Below are positions 1-12,651 of a DNA stretch of 64,000 bases, in pieces. Under the pieces are notes generated by a model. That model was given only the letters and a program-made list of their open reading frames with translations, searched no databases and was not told the DNA's origin. The stretch is from Poronia punctata. Taxonomy: Eukaryota > Ascomycota > Sordariomycetes > Xylariales > Xylariaceae. Position 1 is the stretch's first letter; each line of letters begins with the position of its first letter. A program made the translations under genes and the position numbers. The stretch covers positions 86,546-150,545 of the forward strand of contig MU401540.1 of the NCBI GenBank assembly GCA_022579005.1. Reading direction: 5' to 3'.

Positions 1-2438
1 TGGCCAAGGGATATGTACTTCCCAACGCCGGGATTTGTGCCGAAGTAGAGGGGCTCATGGAATACATACCCGACCCTCCTGCTACGCCTCCGGAACGTTT
101 AGACGAGGTATTCGGTGCTATCGCCGCTATCATCACAGACTCTACTTTCCGAGCTGGCAAACTCGTATATTCGCCCTCAATCCTTGCCATCTTCCCCATT
201 CTCGGTCGTGGTCGCTCATCCCCGGCTGAAGTTGTACTACCCTGCCGGTTTCCAACGCGTCCAGGGGCGGACCAAATGGAAATGCTGCTCCCTGCGACCT
301 GGGGCCGGGGCCATAGCTATGATGGAGGCTTCTTGTCGCCAATCGTTGCACCTTCCGTCGACAGCGCTAGTACTAACAGCCGGCCGTCGGCAAAATTGCA
401 GACCAGCCTAATATCTTGGAGCCCGCCGGAAGATAACGCGGCGCGTAGTGCGGACACGGCCCCCGCAGATGCCGAAACCCCACTGGTGCCGTGGCTGGTC
501 CACATCGTGCACACGAATGGGGGTACTGTAGCGCTTATGGCCGCCTCAGTGCTGGCTTCTCTTTTCAAGGCCGGGTTCGCCATGAGATCGAGGGAGGCAA
601 ACCTAAGTTTATTAGTCGTCCCAGTTCTGGTGGAGATGCTGGAGAGATCACAGACCAAGTCCAGAGAGTCTCTCGGCATCAACACGAACCGTAAAGCAAT
701 AGCGAAACTGAATGTGACCGAACAAGTTCCCGTGGTTCTTGCTCGGCTTATTACCGACAGCGAACCCATGCAGATCGCTGCGGCGGATTGCAATGCCGTC
801 AGGATCTTGTGCAAGCTGTTCAAGAGCACGTATGACAAGTCCCAGCCTAGCACCGAACACCAGTCATGGGTCGCGAGCATTGCATGCGTTGATGTCCCAG
901 GCAACATGGGGCCGGAGTGCCGGTTGGGCGACAAGGGTTTGTCCCCACAACTTATCCATCGCAGACGGGTGAGGGAGAGCACCATGAGGGCGCTTGGTAC
1001 TCTAGCAACCTTCAGGGAGACTTTCCGCAAAGCAATTGTGGAACAGGAAGTCATGAGTTACGTCATCGACTCGCTCAAACAATTCGCCAGTGCTTCTGAC
1101 GGGAAGTCTCGAGATCGGTCACAGCCAAGCCAGGCCAACGTTGACGTTAACGCTAACGGCAATGGCAATAGCGGTGGCATCTCGCGTGGCGGTGCCTCAC
1201 AGGCTCTGGAAGAGAACCCAGTACCGGTCGTAATCTCAGCGTGCTACCTTCTCAAGATGTTGGCTCGCTCTCCTGGCATTCTGCGTACTTGGTTGGTGGA
1301 CCACTCGGTCGAAGAACCCCTATTGCAATTGTTGGTTCACCATGATGTCGATGTTCAGATTGCTGTATCTGCTTGCATATGCAACCTTTTGCCGGAGTTC
1401 AGCCCCATGAGAGAAGTGAGTATTATCCTAAGCCAGACTAGTCGGTTTCTAAGAAAAATGTGCTAACCATCAGATATCTAGCCCCTAGTGAAGAACGGCG
1501 TGATGGAGATCCTATGCGAACAGACACATTCTCTTAACTCGGAGCTCAGACTAAATGCTCTGTGGGCGCTGAAACATGTGGTAGATTCAGGCAGCGTCGA
1601 GTTTAAGAAGCGATGCCTGGAGAAGCTCGGGGCTGGGTGGCTTGTTCAACTTATCTGCGACGATACCGAGGACAGAGCTCTAGAAACACCAGATGCCATG
1701 GATGAGGATGTGGACATGGGGTCGACGGACGAGCAGACTGGCACATGGCCGACGAATTCGTCGACAGGAGGTCAATCGGATATCCCGATCCTCGGTCGAG
1801 CGCGGTTGCACTTGGACGGCGTCAAAGAATCGGAACCGAACCCCAGCCGCAAAGCTAGGCAAGACGATTTGGCTATACAAGAACAGGGACTCGGCTTCGT
1901 GAGGAATCTGATCGGCGGCGGGCACTCGGTCGATTCGCCCCAAGACACAACCGAGATGATCGATCATCTCCTAGACGTCTTCGGGCAGGATCATCTTTTC
2001 GGGATTCTAGCGTCCAAGTTGAAGTCCAAAGTTACACATCCACTCGCCCGGCGGGGTGGTAGCAGTAGCCCCTCCGAGGCCCGCGTATTACCTCCCCAAG
2101 CCAAGATGATAGCAGCAGTCATCTACGTGTTAATCCACATCGCGGCTGGGGTACCGCGACACCGCCAGCTTATCATCTCTCAAACCGATCTTCTAAGACA
2201 GCTACCAAGGTTGTTCAGCAGCCAAGAGCCTGAAGTCCGCGTGGCATTGTGTCACTTGGTGAACAATCTGACCTGGCAGGACGATTCTAGTGATCAAGCC
2301 GGTTGCCACCAACGGACCACGGAGCTGAAGAATATGGGCTTCCTCAAGAAACTGGAACACCTGGGCTCTTCTGACGCGGAGCTCGATGTACGCGAGCGCG
2401 CTAAATCCGCCTTGTGGCAGATGAAACAGAGCCATTGA
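1..2438 (+). CDS. vid28: Armadillo-repeat protein of the GID/CTLH ubiquitin ligase (Gid5/Vid28, ARMC8 homologue), 5' part outside window
   Basis: Gid5/Vid28 is the armadillo scaffold of the GID/CTLH E3 ligase and docks the substrate receptor Gid4 for degradation of gluconeogenic enzymes; it acts in cytosol and nucleus. The frame is open from base 3 through the ATG at 57, so the true start probably lies upstream. Exon 1 runs to 1415; a 66-nt phase-0 intron (1416-1481, donor GTGAGT, branch GCTAAC, acceptor ATCTAG) joins in frame to CCC-CTA-GTG and the last exon ends at TGA 2438. Armadillo-type helices are visible: LRLNALWALKHVV early in exon 2 and EVRVALCHLVNNLTW plus RERAKSALWQMK at the C-terminus, matching the ARMC8 C-terminal repeats. 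A disordered acidic stretch (near 1690-1860) separates repeats. The family call rests on the C-terminal repeats; the N-terminal half is divergent. Confidence 0.8.
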
Positions 2439-4359
2439 GGGACTTCATCGTGGACGGACGATGTTGTGTCGTGGTCAAACGAGATGGAAATGTAAGTAGA
2501 AGTGCAAGGGCACATAAATAAGACACAAGACACAGGACAGGGCGCTGGACAGGGCGCTGGACAGGACACAGGACACAGGACACAGGACAACGGTCACAGC
2601 CGTACTAATGATACTACGAGCTTCATATTTATTTTTTCTACTTGATTGTATTGTATGACGAGCGGATGATAGCGGCAAGGCAGCATAACTGGCGCATTGG
2701 GAGGTTCATTTTTATAACAGTTCGGCTGTACCCGGGAATAATGCATGTCGTTAAAAGGGCAGTCAAGTGGCGGTTTGGGCGTTTGTACCTTTTAAGATAT
2801 TGTTCGTTTTCGGGTTTCTATATAGGTAGTTGCGTAGTGAATAGTAATTATAGTGGAAGAGTCTATAATGGAAAACAAGCAATAGATCAAACGTCCTTCG
2901 GGACATACCAAGAATGACAACCTACGTGGTACAATAGTGTTGTGTTTTTTTAAAGCCCCGGAATTTGTGATTTACTTTCTCCTTCTCCCCCTTTCCTTCC
3001 CTTCCGTATCCGACCTACGTTAGGTATCTTTTCATCCTGACAGGACCTTGTCCTTCTCCCCCTCCGAACAGTTATATTGCCGTTCCTCCCCTGCAACCGC
3101 AAGAAATAGACGTTGTCTAAACACAGCACAAGAGTACCATAACACCAGAACAACTACCACCGGCAGGGATCAAAGAAATCATACCTCTAGGTGCTCTCGG
3201 CCGAACCCCCCAAGCAAAACAGTGCTCACGGTCGAGGCAAATAAGACGGATGTCGAGCGCAGGAGGAAGACGACGGACTTAGGTAGGGACTACTAGGGGG
3301 GGGTTGGGAGTGGTGATAATACCATGATGGAGGGAAATGTTGTTTGTAAGTGGACAGAGGGATCTATGTCAACAAATTTAATTAGGTTTAGTTCTCTGGT
3401 ATCATTTTTTGCTTGATGAGATGCGACGAGGAGTGGTTTGATTTAACTAACTGTCAGTTAAGTCACGTTTAGATTACTAAGTAGGTAGGTATGTATGTTT
3501 ATGTAAGCATTTTTCACCTACTGTAAGGAGTTCGCGACGCTCTATAGCTGACTATAGATATTTTATATAGTATTTCAAAAACAAAGCAAAAATACAAATA
3601 TGTAACATAGGTAGGTAGGTACTTTCGGAAGCAGATATTTATTTAGAACGATGTGGCTAAGGTCATGGGAAGAGTTATTTTTTTCTTTTTTTTTTTTTGC
3701 TCTCATATATATACGCCCTCCTTGCCCCCTTGTTTAAATCTTTAACCGCCTTACGTACGTGTACGTATGTATGTGACAATACGATATGACGATCTCCCGG
3801 AGAGGGGATCGGGGTTTTTTTAAACCACAACGGCCATAACCCCACCTCCTTTCTACCTCCTTTCCTCCATCTACGAGCAACTCCCCTGTCTTAACTAGGC
3901 AACTTATACAGTAGAATCTTCACAAAACCATTGAATCCAATCTCACCCACATGTACTGTGCGTGATAGATAGATATTGAGCTGATGATGTCGTCGCCATC
4001 GTCGATAGAGTTAGACTACTGTGTATGGTTAATCTACACCTACTTGCGAGCTTGCGTACTCCTCTTAAAGACACGGGAACCTTACCATCGTATGTATGGG
4101 TTCACCTCGATCCTGCTCATTGCTAGCTATTATCACACATATATATATATGCGTCTAGGTATGCGTTAGATAGGTACGTACCTGAGGGCATACAACATAA
4201 GTGGAGTTGGGTTCGATTTTTAATAGTGCTATATGGTTATTCCGCCTTTGGCTCTTTGCGTCTAGGTATTCTGTGCCGAGACAGAAATGGAAGTAAAAAG
4301 TGCCGAAGTATCCGAATTGTCTTGTCTACAACTTGCAAGCAAGTTGCATAGAGTATATA
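2439..4359. other. Intergenic region, no gene recognised
   Basis: It holds a short minisatellite (2519-2590), GGTAGGTA-type runs (3482-3492, 3610-3620), a T-rich tract near 3677-3699 and many short AT steps. Short ORFs present are unlike protein families and lack supporting composition. Confidence 0.6.
2519..2590. repeat. Minisatellite of GGACACA and GGACAGGGCGCT units
   Basis: Consecutive copies of CAGGACA-type heptamers flank two copies of a 12-bp unit, GGACAGGGCGCT, about 80 bp after the Gid5 stop. Variants differ by insertion of GGGCGCT. It may lie in the 3' UTR. Confidence 0.8.
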
Positions 4360-4550
4360 GATGACCTGAGGTTAACCCCCCCCCCCTGTAACCTGTAGAT
4401 TACCCATGCTCACCTGTAGGTTACCCACTTCTTGGCATGTACCTAAAAGTGGGTCGGTACTTGGAATTTTAAGGAAATTATTTTTGCAAAATATGCATTT
4501 TTAAAAAAAGTTTTTTTTTTTGGCTTATGCTACCCTATAGTTGCTTAAAA
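4360..4550 (+). repeat. Left terminal inverted repeat
   Basis: It starts GATGACCTGAGG, has a poly-C run and carries two near-identical direct sub-repeats, ACCTGTAGATTACCCA and ACCTGTAGGTTACCCA, about 22 bp apart. The outer ~90 bp keep normal GC; the inner part becomes AT-rich. Confidence 0.85.
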
Positions 4551-7044
4551 GCCTTAAAATTAAATTTTTTAAAAAAATAAAATAAAATTTAAATTTTTTC
4601 TTTTAATATTAAGCTAAAAATATAAATATATATAATTAAAAGCTATTAATTTATATATTTAAGTTTTATAATATTTAAATTTATAAATAAATATAAAAAG
4701 ATTAATTTATAAAATATAATAAATAAGCTATATAACTTATATATAAAAATAGTAAAACGTTATTAAATATATAGTATTTTATTAAATAAATATATATATA
4801 TATAATTATTATAATAAAACTTATAAAATAAGGTTTAATTATATATAAAATATTAGTTTAAGTTTAATAATTATAAAATATTATTTAAAATAGTATTTTA
4901 TAAATTTAATTAATTATAAAATAGTAAAAAGTAGTTAAAAAAGTCAACTTATTAATTTATATAAATAAGTAAATATAAGCTTAGTAATTATTTATTTTAA
5001 GCTTTAATAAAAAATATTAAGTATTAAATAAAAATAATAATTATATAGTTTTTAAATATTTATAGTTATATTTATATTTTAAAATAATAAATATAATTAA
5101 TATAATATTAATATAATAAATAATTTAATAATAAAAGTAAACTAATTAAAACTTATTATATTATAAATATATATTTTATAAAAATATTTAAAAACTTAAT
5201 ATAAAAAATATTAAATATAAGTTTATTATTTATTATTAAAGTATATAATAATTTAAAATAAAAATATTAAATTATAAATTAGTATTTAATTATTTTATAT
5301 AAGTATTAAAATAATATTATTATAATAATTATAAAACTAATTTTATAAAAAAATAAGTTTATAAAGTAAATTAAGTATTTTATAACATTTTAATTTTTTT
5401 AAAAAAGAATTGCTTTATAAAATAAGTTTAGTAGCTATTATATAAACCTACTTTTTAAAAAATGCATATTTTATAAAAATAATTTCTTTAAAATTTTAAG
5501 TATTAACTTACTTTTAAGTATATATTAAAAAGTAAATAACTTATAAAAAGTATATAAATAACTTAAAGTTAACCCTTTTTTATAACATATAAATTACTTA
5601 TACTTACTTATAAATTATTTATTTTTTAATATATACTTAAAAGTATATTAGTACTTAAAAATGTTAAAAAATTATATTTAAAAAAAATCTTTTTTTTAAA
5701 AAGTAGTTTTATATATTAGCAAGTTAACTTACTTTATAAAGCAATTTTTAAAGTTTATATTTTTAATATAATATAAAAATTAAATTAAAACTAATATATA
5801 GTATTTAATTTAATAAAATCATTTTTAAAAACTTAATCTTTATAATTATTATAATAATATTAGTTTAATACTTAATTATATAAAAAGTTTAATTATTTAA
5901 TTTAAATTTAATATTTAATATATTAAGTTTTAAATATTTAAATAAATATTATATATATAATATAATAGTTTTAATAATAGTTAAATTTAATTTTTTTTTT
6001 AATTAATATAATTATATTAACTAAACGTTTTATTATAAATATATAAATAACTATAAATATATATAAATTATTAGTTTATTTTTTAAAAGTATTTTCTTTT
6101 TTTATTTATTATAATTAAATTATATATTTAATATATATTACTATTATATTAGCTTTATATTATTAAAGCTTTGCTATTATTAGTAAATAAGCTTATATTT
6201 AATTAGCTTTATAAATTAAATTAGCTTATTTTAGCTATACTTTTATTATTAATAAATAACTTATTAATATATTTTATTTATTATAATTAAACTAAATTTC
6301 TTATATATTATTAAAATAAATATATATATATTTAATAAAATATTAAATATTTAATAAAAACAACTCTTTTATTTTATATATATATAATATTAAATTACTA
6401 TAATTATAATATATTATTTAAAATATTATTATATTAAATATAATTAATTAAAACAAAAAGAATTTAGCTAAAAAGCTACTTTTTTAAACTTATATAGCTA
6501 TAAGTAATTAAATTATAATTTATATAGTTAATAATATTAACTAAGATTTTAATTTATATAACTTTTATTTTAAATAAAGATTTAAAATAAATAAATAATA
6601 ATAATTTAAAATAAAGTATTAACCTTTTAAAATTTTTATTTAAAATAAAAGATTTTAAAATTAAAAGAGTATATTTTTTAAGTACTATATTAAAAAAATT
6701 AAAAGCTAATATATTATTAACTTTATATATAATATATATTTATATAGCTAAATATAATATTTAAAAAATATTTTTATTTTAAAAGCTTTATATATATATA
6801 TAGCTTTTAAAATGAAAATATTTATTAAATAATAAACTTTAATATATATATTTTATTTTATATTATTTAAACAATTTATATTTAAAAAGCTCTTATTATT
6901 TTTAAATATAAGTTATATAGCTTATTTATTATATTTTATAAAGTATAAAATTATAAATAGTTTATTTTATTTTATTTTATTTTTACTTTTATTTTTATTA
7001 AGTTTTTTTTAGTTTTTTTTATTTTTTTAATTTTATTTAAAACA

Positions 7045-7224
7045 GTTTTAAAGAACTATAGGGTAGCATCGGCCAAAACTTTTATAAAAGGTTTTTTAAA
7101 AAAAATAATTTTCTAAAATTCCTAAGTACCGACCCACTTTTAGGTACATGCCAAGAAGTGGGTAACCTACAGGTGAGCATGGGTAATCTACAGGTTACAA
7201 GGGGGGGGTTAACCTCAGGTCATC
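7045..7224 (-). repeat. Right terminal inverted repeat
   Basis: Reverse complement of the left arm, with the same two sub-repeats and a poly-G run in place of poly-C. Differences from the left arm are mostly transitions and small indels in the homopolymer tracts. Confidence 0.85.
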
Positions 7225-7760
7225 ACATCTGTCAGTTGCATATGATTATTAATATCCCAGCTCTTGACAAACCTACCTAGGTTAGGTTAGTAGGATAAGC
7301 TCGGCCTTGAAAGCGCTTGGCCCAGAAAGCTTTTGACAGCTCGAGAAAGGCCGGGTCCCCTCCCCTTCTTCCCCATCGTAATCGCGGGCTTGCAGGATTT
7401 AAGCCTGCAGGGAAATAGGTTATATCGAAAGACAAGACAAGAAGACGTCCTTGCTGTCAAGTTTAGGTAGCATTTTGGGAGGTGGGGTCATCGAGCTGAT
7501 CTCCACCTCTCCCCTCAAGTTGGAAAGTTGCACTAACCCGATAAAGGTCTTAAGTGCTAGCATTCAAAGCGGGCCGCCACGTTGGCTGTCGATTTGTGAG
7601 CACATAATTATGGGTCAGTCAGTATGAAGTACCAGGCTGCCAGGTTGGTTGAAGAGCAAACTCCGGCCGGCTACCACCTACTCAACTACCGACATGTCCG
7701 GGTATGACGGAAGGAACATGAGGCTCCCAATGGATTATCTCTCTCCTCCACTTCTCGCCT

Positions 7761-7794
<34 letters not shown>

Positions 7795-10102
7795 CCCACT
7801 CGGATAGCAAAGATGGACGAGCATTAAGGCCTTTTTAGTTATGTCATAGGACTCTGTGCTTTTATTGTTGTCTCTTAATAGAGATGCAAGTTTTGGTAGA
7901 GAGTAGGTTAGGTAGTCTAAAAAAACGCCCTTAATCCCCATTCCGTCAAGGTCGAAGTGTGTCACGCGGAACAGTTTCACATTTTTACATTTATTGCTCT
8001 CACGTAACACATACTACCTACCCGTTGCCTATAAAAGGCTTGACGCTGCAAAACGGGAATCGCAGCTGACTTTTGATAGGTTGAGGAATATGGGAATGAT
8101 TGGTTGTTCTTACCTACGAGTATGCATTCCGTCGTGCCTTTCACATGTCTGGATTGGTTCAAAGGACTTACTTAACTTTTTAGGCAAGAATACGTGGAGA
8201 GAGGTAAAGAAAGAGCTAGGTTAGGGGGTAGATACTTCTCTTGGTACAAAGTGTGATGAATCTGCAGCTTCCCCGCCGTGCCAAGAATATCAGAAGCAAG
8301 GACTTCTTTGCATTTCCATCGTGAGTTCCATAGCATGTAGTCTAGTTTAAATATTAATAAGATATTTCAGGTCTTACGAATTGAGTAAGTTTTGTAGATA
8401 CCTACTATGTGGGTTAAATGCCATTTTCCTTGTTTGCCATGCTTCTGTTTTTGTGCTACCGAGAATTTCCGTCTGGCATGGTTGAAATTTCTCGCTTTTT
8501 TCTTCTTATTGACGCCCCTTCTGCTTTTCGTGCGTCTCATCAAGACCCAAGTGTCCGGACCGGCCGGTTCCCTGTCCCTTGGCAATCAAAATGACCTTAT
8601 GAGCGCTAAAATGTCGAGCCACATGTACTTCAGCCCTGAAGAGGTAAAACAAATATATCGTCATCATTCATTCTTGACGTTTCGTAATATGTGTGTTGCC
8701 GATAATAGCCCTTGCGCGCGGCTTTCTTTGTCCCTTAATCTACCCAAGTTACCTACATATATTGATTGGTTGCAAGATATAGTTTGGACCTGTTTCGTAG
8801 TCTCTGCACTATCTTGGTATATTAGATGTGTTCCTAGATTAGGTATGTTGGGTGTTTATGCGACATATGTGCTATGTGTGTCGCAGATGATTCTCTACGT
8901 TTCCGTGTTGTAAAATGCAACGCTGGCAGTGGCTGGGAATACACATCAGAGTGATGACAAGGTACATGATATCCCAGTAGTAATATTAGGTATCTTTATT
9001 ATTTGATGAGCCGTACATGTATTCAGTAGATGTATGCCAAGACCCTTAGCGTCGGTAGCTAGTCTACCGTACTCTCTCCACTGTCCAGTCTTTGGATAAG
9101 TGGAACAACATCTACCTAGACTAGACTAAAACCCAACGACCGGGGGGGCAGGCTGCCAGGGTCTCTTGGTAATAGCATCATCGAGAAAAACATTGATGCA
9201 ACGAAGGAGATTTTGTTCCAGTATGAGACAATGTGATTCCAGTAGACTTTATAGGGACTGTGATGAGTCACAAGACGGTCCCTTTCCTAAAATGAACACG
9301 GTAAAGTCACCGACCAGTGCTAGTAAGTAGTAATACCTATTACGGCTTACCCTTGCTCTCGTAAATGTCAGCTACACGGGAAGAGAAGCGCCTGCAGCAA
9401 GGCATCGTGAACCCGGCTTTGCTTGGCCAGCTGAAGGTCCGGCCCCCCGGAGTTGTTCTTGGCCATTTACTTTGTCCTTAGGCATAGGCTTGGGTCTATG
9501 GTCTAATTTGTGACGTGCACATGACCTTGAAGATGTCGATCCGGGCGGAAACCTCCAGAATATGACTGGCTCCTCCTCCGGACAACCGTGCAAGATGGTG
9601 GTGCGAATCCCTATTCTACCGTTTGTCAGACGTCAGTCAATCGCTAAGCACATCAATCATCGCCTTCTGGGCCAAGGCTCGGGCGTTGCATGATACCTAC
9701 CTCAGGTACCACGCCTATGTTCCGTACCTACTGTAAATCAAGGTTGTAGGTACCTACCTTCTGTGTGCACGTACATTGTTTGATTGTACGTACTTGCAGG
9801 TCGTGCTTGCCATTCAACCATTGACAATACGATCGAGATCTAAACCCTTATTCGCTCCTGTCCCTTCAATCACTGCAGGAGCTCCTAGCTTTTTCGTGGT
9901 ATAAAAAGCACACCCCTCCCCTCCCATCCTCTGTTTACCTTTTCTCCTCTTAGCATATCTCATTTGATCGGGTTATAAGAGTTCTATCTCCGTCATCCGT
10001 ACCAGCTTCGATTAAGCCTCGAGAAACAAGAGCATAATAATAATAGGCTCCCTCGATATTATAAAGATCGACGCATAAGAAATAACAAGAAAGGATATCG
10101 GA
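7225..10102. other. Intergenic region upstream of the opsin-related gene
   Basis: It holds a (TC)n microsatellite (about 7767-7795), TACCTAC-type repeats, one TACGAGTA octamer (8115-8122) and a GC-normal stretch with an ATG-started frame at 8407-8913 (168 codons) that resembles no family I know. The last 200 bp form the promoter and 5' leader of the gene at 10103. Confidence 0.5.
9900..9907 (+). promoter_or_regulatory. TATA box of the opsin-related gene
   Basis: TATAAAAA lies about 200 bp before the ATG at 10103 and is followed by CT-rich leader sequence (CCCCTCCCCTCCC). Strong TATA boxes are common on stress-induced fungal genes of the Hsp30 class. The transcription start is inferred. Confidence 0.55.
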
Positions 10103-11143
10103 ATGGCAGTTTTACCTGTATTGTTGCGTCGTGGCAACGACGCCTTGGACGTCAACCCACCAGCGGGCTCCCACTACTTGAGCGCCGGCGGTAGCGATTG
10201 GCTGTTCGCTGTGACTGCCGTGTACATCGTCGCGTTTCTCGTATTCTACGCCTTGAGCTTCCGCGCCCGGTCCGGCGAGAAGGTCTTTCACTATATCTTC
10301 ACCATTGCGCTGCTCGTCGGCACCATCACCTACTTCGCCCAGGCATCTGACCTTGGTTGGCGCCTCATTTCCCAGGTCAACTCTCGCCCGTCTCTCGCCT
10401 TGACTCGACAAATCTTCTGGCCTAAATATGTCAACTGGGTTGTCAGCTTCCCCGCCATCATCATTGCTCTCGGTCTGCTCAGTGGTGTGCCATGGGCCAC
10501 CATCGTCTTCAACATCTTCCTGTCGTGGATTTGGTAAGTGACTTGAGAATTGATACCCCTCATATTGCGAACTGGACTTGTAATAGAGGACACAGCTAAC
10601 TGAATTAAAGGGTCGTCTCGTACCTCGTCTCCGCCTTCACCACGTCCAACTATAAGTGGGGTTTCTTCGCGTTCGGCACTGTCGCCTGGCTTCTGCTGGC
10701 CTACAACACCTTCACGGCTGGCTCATCGGCCAAGCGTCTCGGTGTTGGCAAGGATCATACAATGCTCTCTGGCTGGGTCAACTTCCTTTGGCTGCTCTAT
10801 CCTATCGCCTTCGGCGTGACGGATGGTGGCAACACTATTGGCGTGACTCCCGGCTTCATCTTCTTCGGCGTTCTTGATCTCCTTCTCATCCCTGTGACGG
10901 CGTTCGCCTTCCTCTTCCTCGCCCGCCGATGGGACTACAACAACCTCAATTTGGGTAAGAAGCCTCGCCTCCGATCCTCGTTATTGTTTTGCTTGTATAG
11001 GACAATGGGATTATATGTACTGACAGTTCATAGCCTTTACGCGATACGGACGTGTCCATAACAATGGCCACTACCCCGACAAGCACACTGGCACCACTGC
11101 CCCGACCGGAGCACCGGCTACCAATCCCACCGTTGTCGCCTAA
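10103..11143 (+). CDS. Opsin-related protein (Hsp30/Yro2/Mrh1/ORP-1 family) lacking the retinal lysine
   Basis: A seven-helix plasma-membrane protein of the microbial-rhodopsin fold, 294 aa. Exons are 10103-10533, 10611-10954 and 11034-11143; both introns (77 and 79 nt) have good donors, and CTAAC/CTGAC branches. Key rhodopsin positions are changed. In helix G the conserved Asp is kept (D233 in GVLDLLLIP) but the Schiff-base Lys four residues later is Ile237. In helix C the motif KYVNW gives Asn111 for the proton acceptor Asp and Ala122 for the donor Asp. It therefore should not bind retinal covalently or pump protons. Relatives are stress-induced and thought to modulate the plasma-membrane H+-ATPase. 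The C-terminal tail after RRWDYNN is short and Thr/Pro-rich. Regulation by stress is inferred from family and the TATA box. Confidence 0.85.
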
Positions 11144-12651
11144 ACAACATCGAGCTGAGGAACAACGTTCCAGGCCGTCATGGCCCTGCCTGTGTGTGTT
11201 CGCATTCGGAGCGTCTCATGAGCGTCGATGACCGCGGTTGTCCTCATTGTCTAATTGACCGTGGCCTTCGCAATGAGACACCGCCTTCGAGTCTTTAATA
11301 GTAATGAGGTTCACGACTTTTCTATCCGTCACTTTACGACACTCGTTTTCTATTTGTTTTTGACATTCAGATACCCCTGGTATAGCCCTGGTTACGGATA
11401 TGGTGGCGGGTTTGATGCGATGTCAAAAATAAAATAAAACGATGATTAAGAGTTAATAAGAGGAGGTTAAGATAGAACTCCTTCGGTATAATTACCGGAA
11501 GAAGAACTACCGAGGGTGGCGTGGTTTTCTTCTGATAAATAATACCTCAATAATAATAAACACCTTCACCCCCGACTTTGAAATATGTGCGTGCCTAGGG
11601 ATACAGAGTGAAGTACAGAAAGTAAAGAAGCGAAGCGAGGTAGGCAGGGCAGTCACGATTACCTAACAGGCCGGCCCGACGAATAAAACATCAATCGGAT
11701 ATCTTACAAGGTACATCTACGTGTAGGACACAGCAGTTCAAATCCTAGATAACGACTTGGACTAACCTGATTATCTCAAAAGATTTCGTTTGATCTACGA
11801 GTTAGATTGTTTATATCACTGCTGCCACTATTCTTTCGTATTTGTAGAAGAAACGAATTCGAGTTTGTCGTATCCGGAAAAGAGGCAAGCCTCCGGAATG
11901 GGAAGGTAGACACCTAGGAAATACCTACTTGCCTGTACCTGACTGACTGCTGCACGAGTCCCTGTTCCCCATTAATTGTCGATACCATCACAGCATTTTG
12001 GAGACTAGGTAGTCAACCGAATACGATTACTGAAAAATAAGATCAGGGTAGGTAAAGGTAGGTAGGTAGACTACCTTAGATAGATAAACCGAGGATATTG
12101 GCGGCCGAACGGACTCGCTTGTCGTCATCTTTGTCAGATCTCGGCAGACTTGGCAAGAGGAGGGGTCGGTCTTTGATCTATGATCTCGTAGGTTATTACT
12201 CGTAGATGCAACTTGCAAGCAATCCGGTCTATCTTTTTTTTCCCCTACGAGTACTTCCCCAAGACTAAAACGAGGCTAGTCTGGAGGGTACCTGAGTGAA
12301 ATCTAGCCCCTGTGAGGCGATGATCAACATGTTTATTAACGGCTGACGGGGTTGCATTAACCGACCGACGGGAATCAATCTTATCAATCTACACAGTACA
12401 AGTACGAGTGGATAGAGCTCAAGAAAATATAAAAATGTAAAAGTATAAAATAGATAAAAGGCCCGTCGTTGAAACGCTGTAGGAAACTTTTTGAAACAAA
12501 CCATTTATTATTGTGTTACACCAACCAAAGTACTACCAAACTACCAACCTGCATATTCATAGAATCTCCAGGACCGCCGGTTCGTTGTTATCCAAGCGAC
12601 TGAGGTTGAGAAACACGGCTCTTACCTTGCAGATCTCTTGTTCGAGTCAAC
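11144..12651. other. Intergenic region
   Basis: 3' flank of the opsin-related gene, then AT-moderate DNA with GGTAGGTAGGTAG-type repeats (about 12051-12070) and two TACGAGTA/TACTCGTA octamers (12197-12204, 12246-12253). No gene is recognised. Confidence 0.6.

Larger units (their letters stand above)
4360..7224. mobile_element. RIP-degraded DNA element with long terminal inverted repeats
   Basis: The left end (GATGACCTGAGGTTAACC) is repeated inverted at the right end (GGTTAACCTCAGGTCATC). The two arms match over about 180-190 bp to a shared internal motif GATGCTACCCTATAG or its RIP form (left about 4526-4540; right about 7056-7070). Between the arms the DNA is almost pure A/T and no open frame survives. 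The structure fits a class II transposon or a large non-autonomous derivative. No clear target-site duplication is seen (left flank AGTATATA, right flank ACATCTGT). The transposase family cannot be assigned because coding content is erased. Confidence 0.75.

Noticed and set aside
317..1054. Long minus-strand frame
   Set aside because: It is the antisense shadow of the Gid5 exon.
4371..4376. TTAA next to the C-run, which might suggest a piggyBac-type target site
   Set aside because: The inverted match continues 12 bp outside the TTAA on both sides, so TTAA is internal to the repeat and not a target duplication.
8407..8913. ATG-started frame of 168 codons in intergenic DNA
   Set aside because: No recognisable domain, low-complexity hydrophobic start, codon use unlike the real genes nearby; noted only in the intergenic entry.
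11736..11745. GTTCAAATCC resembling a tRNA B box
   Set aside because: Flanking bases cannot form the T stem, and no A box or acceptor stem is present.
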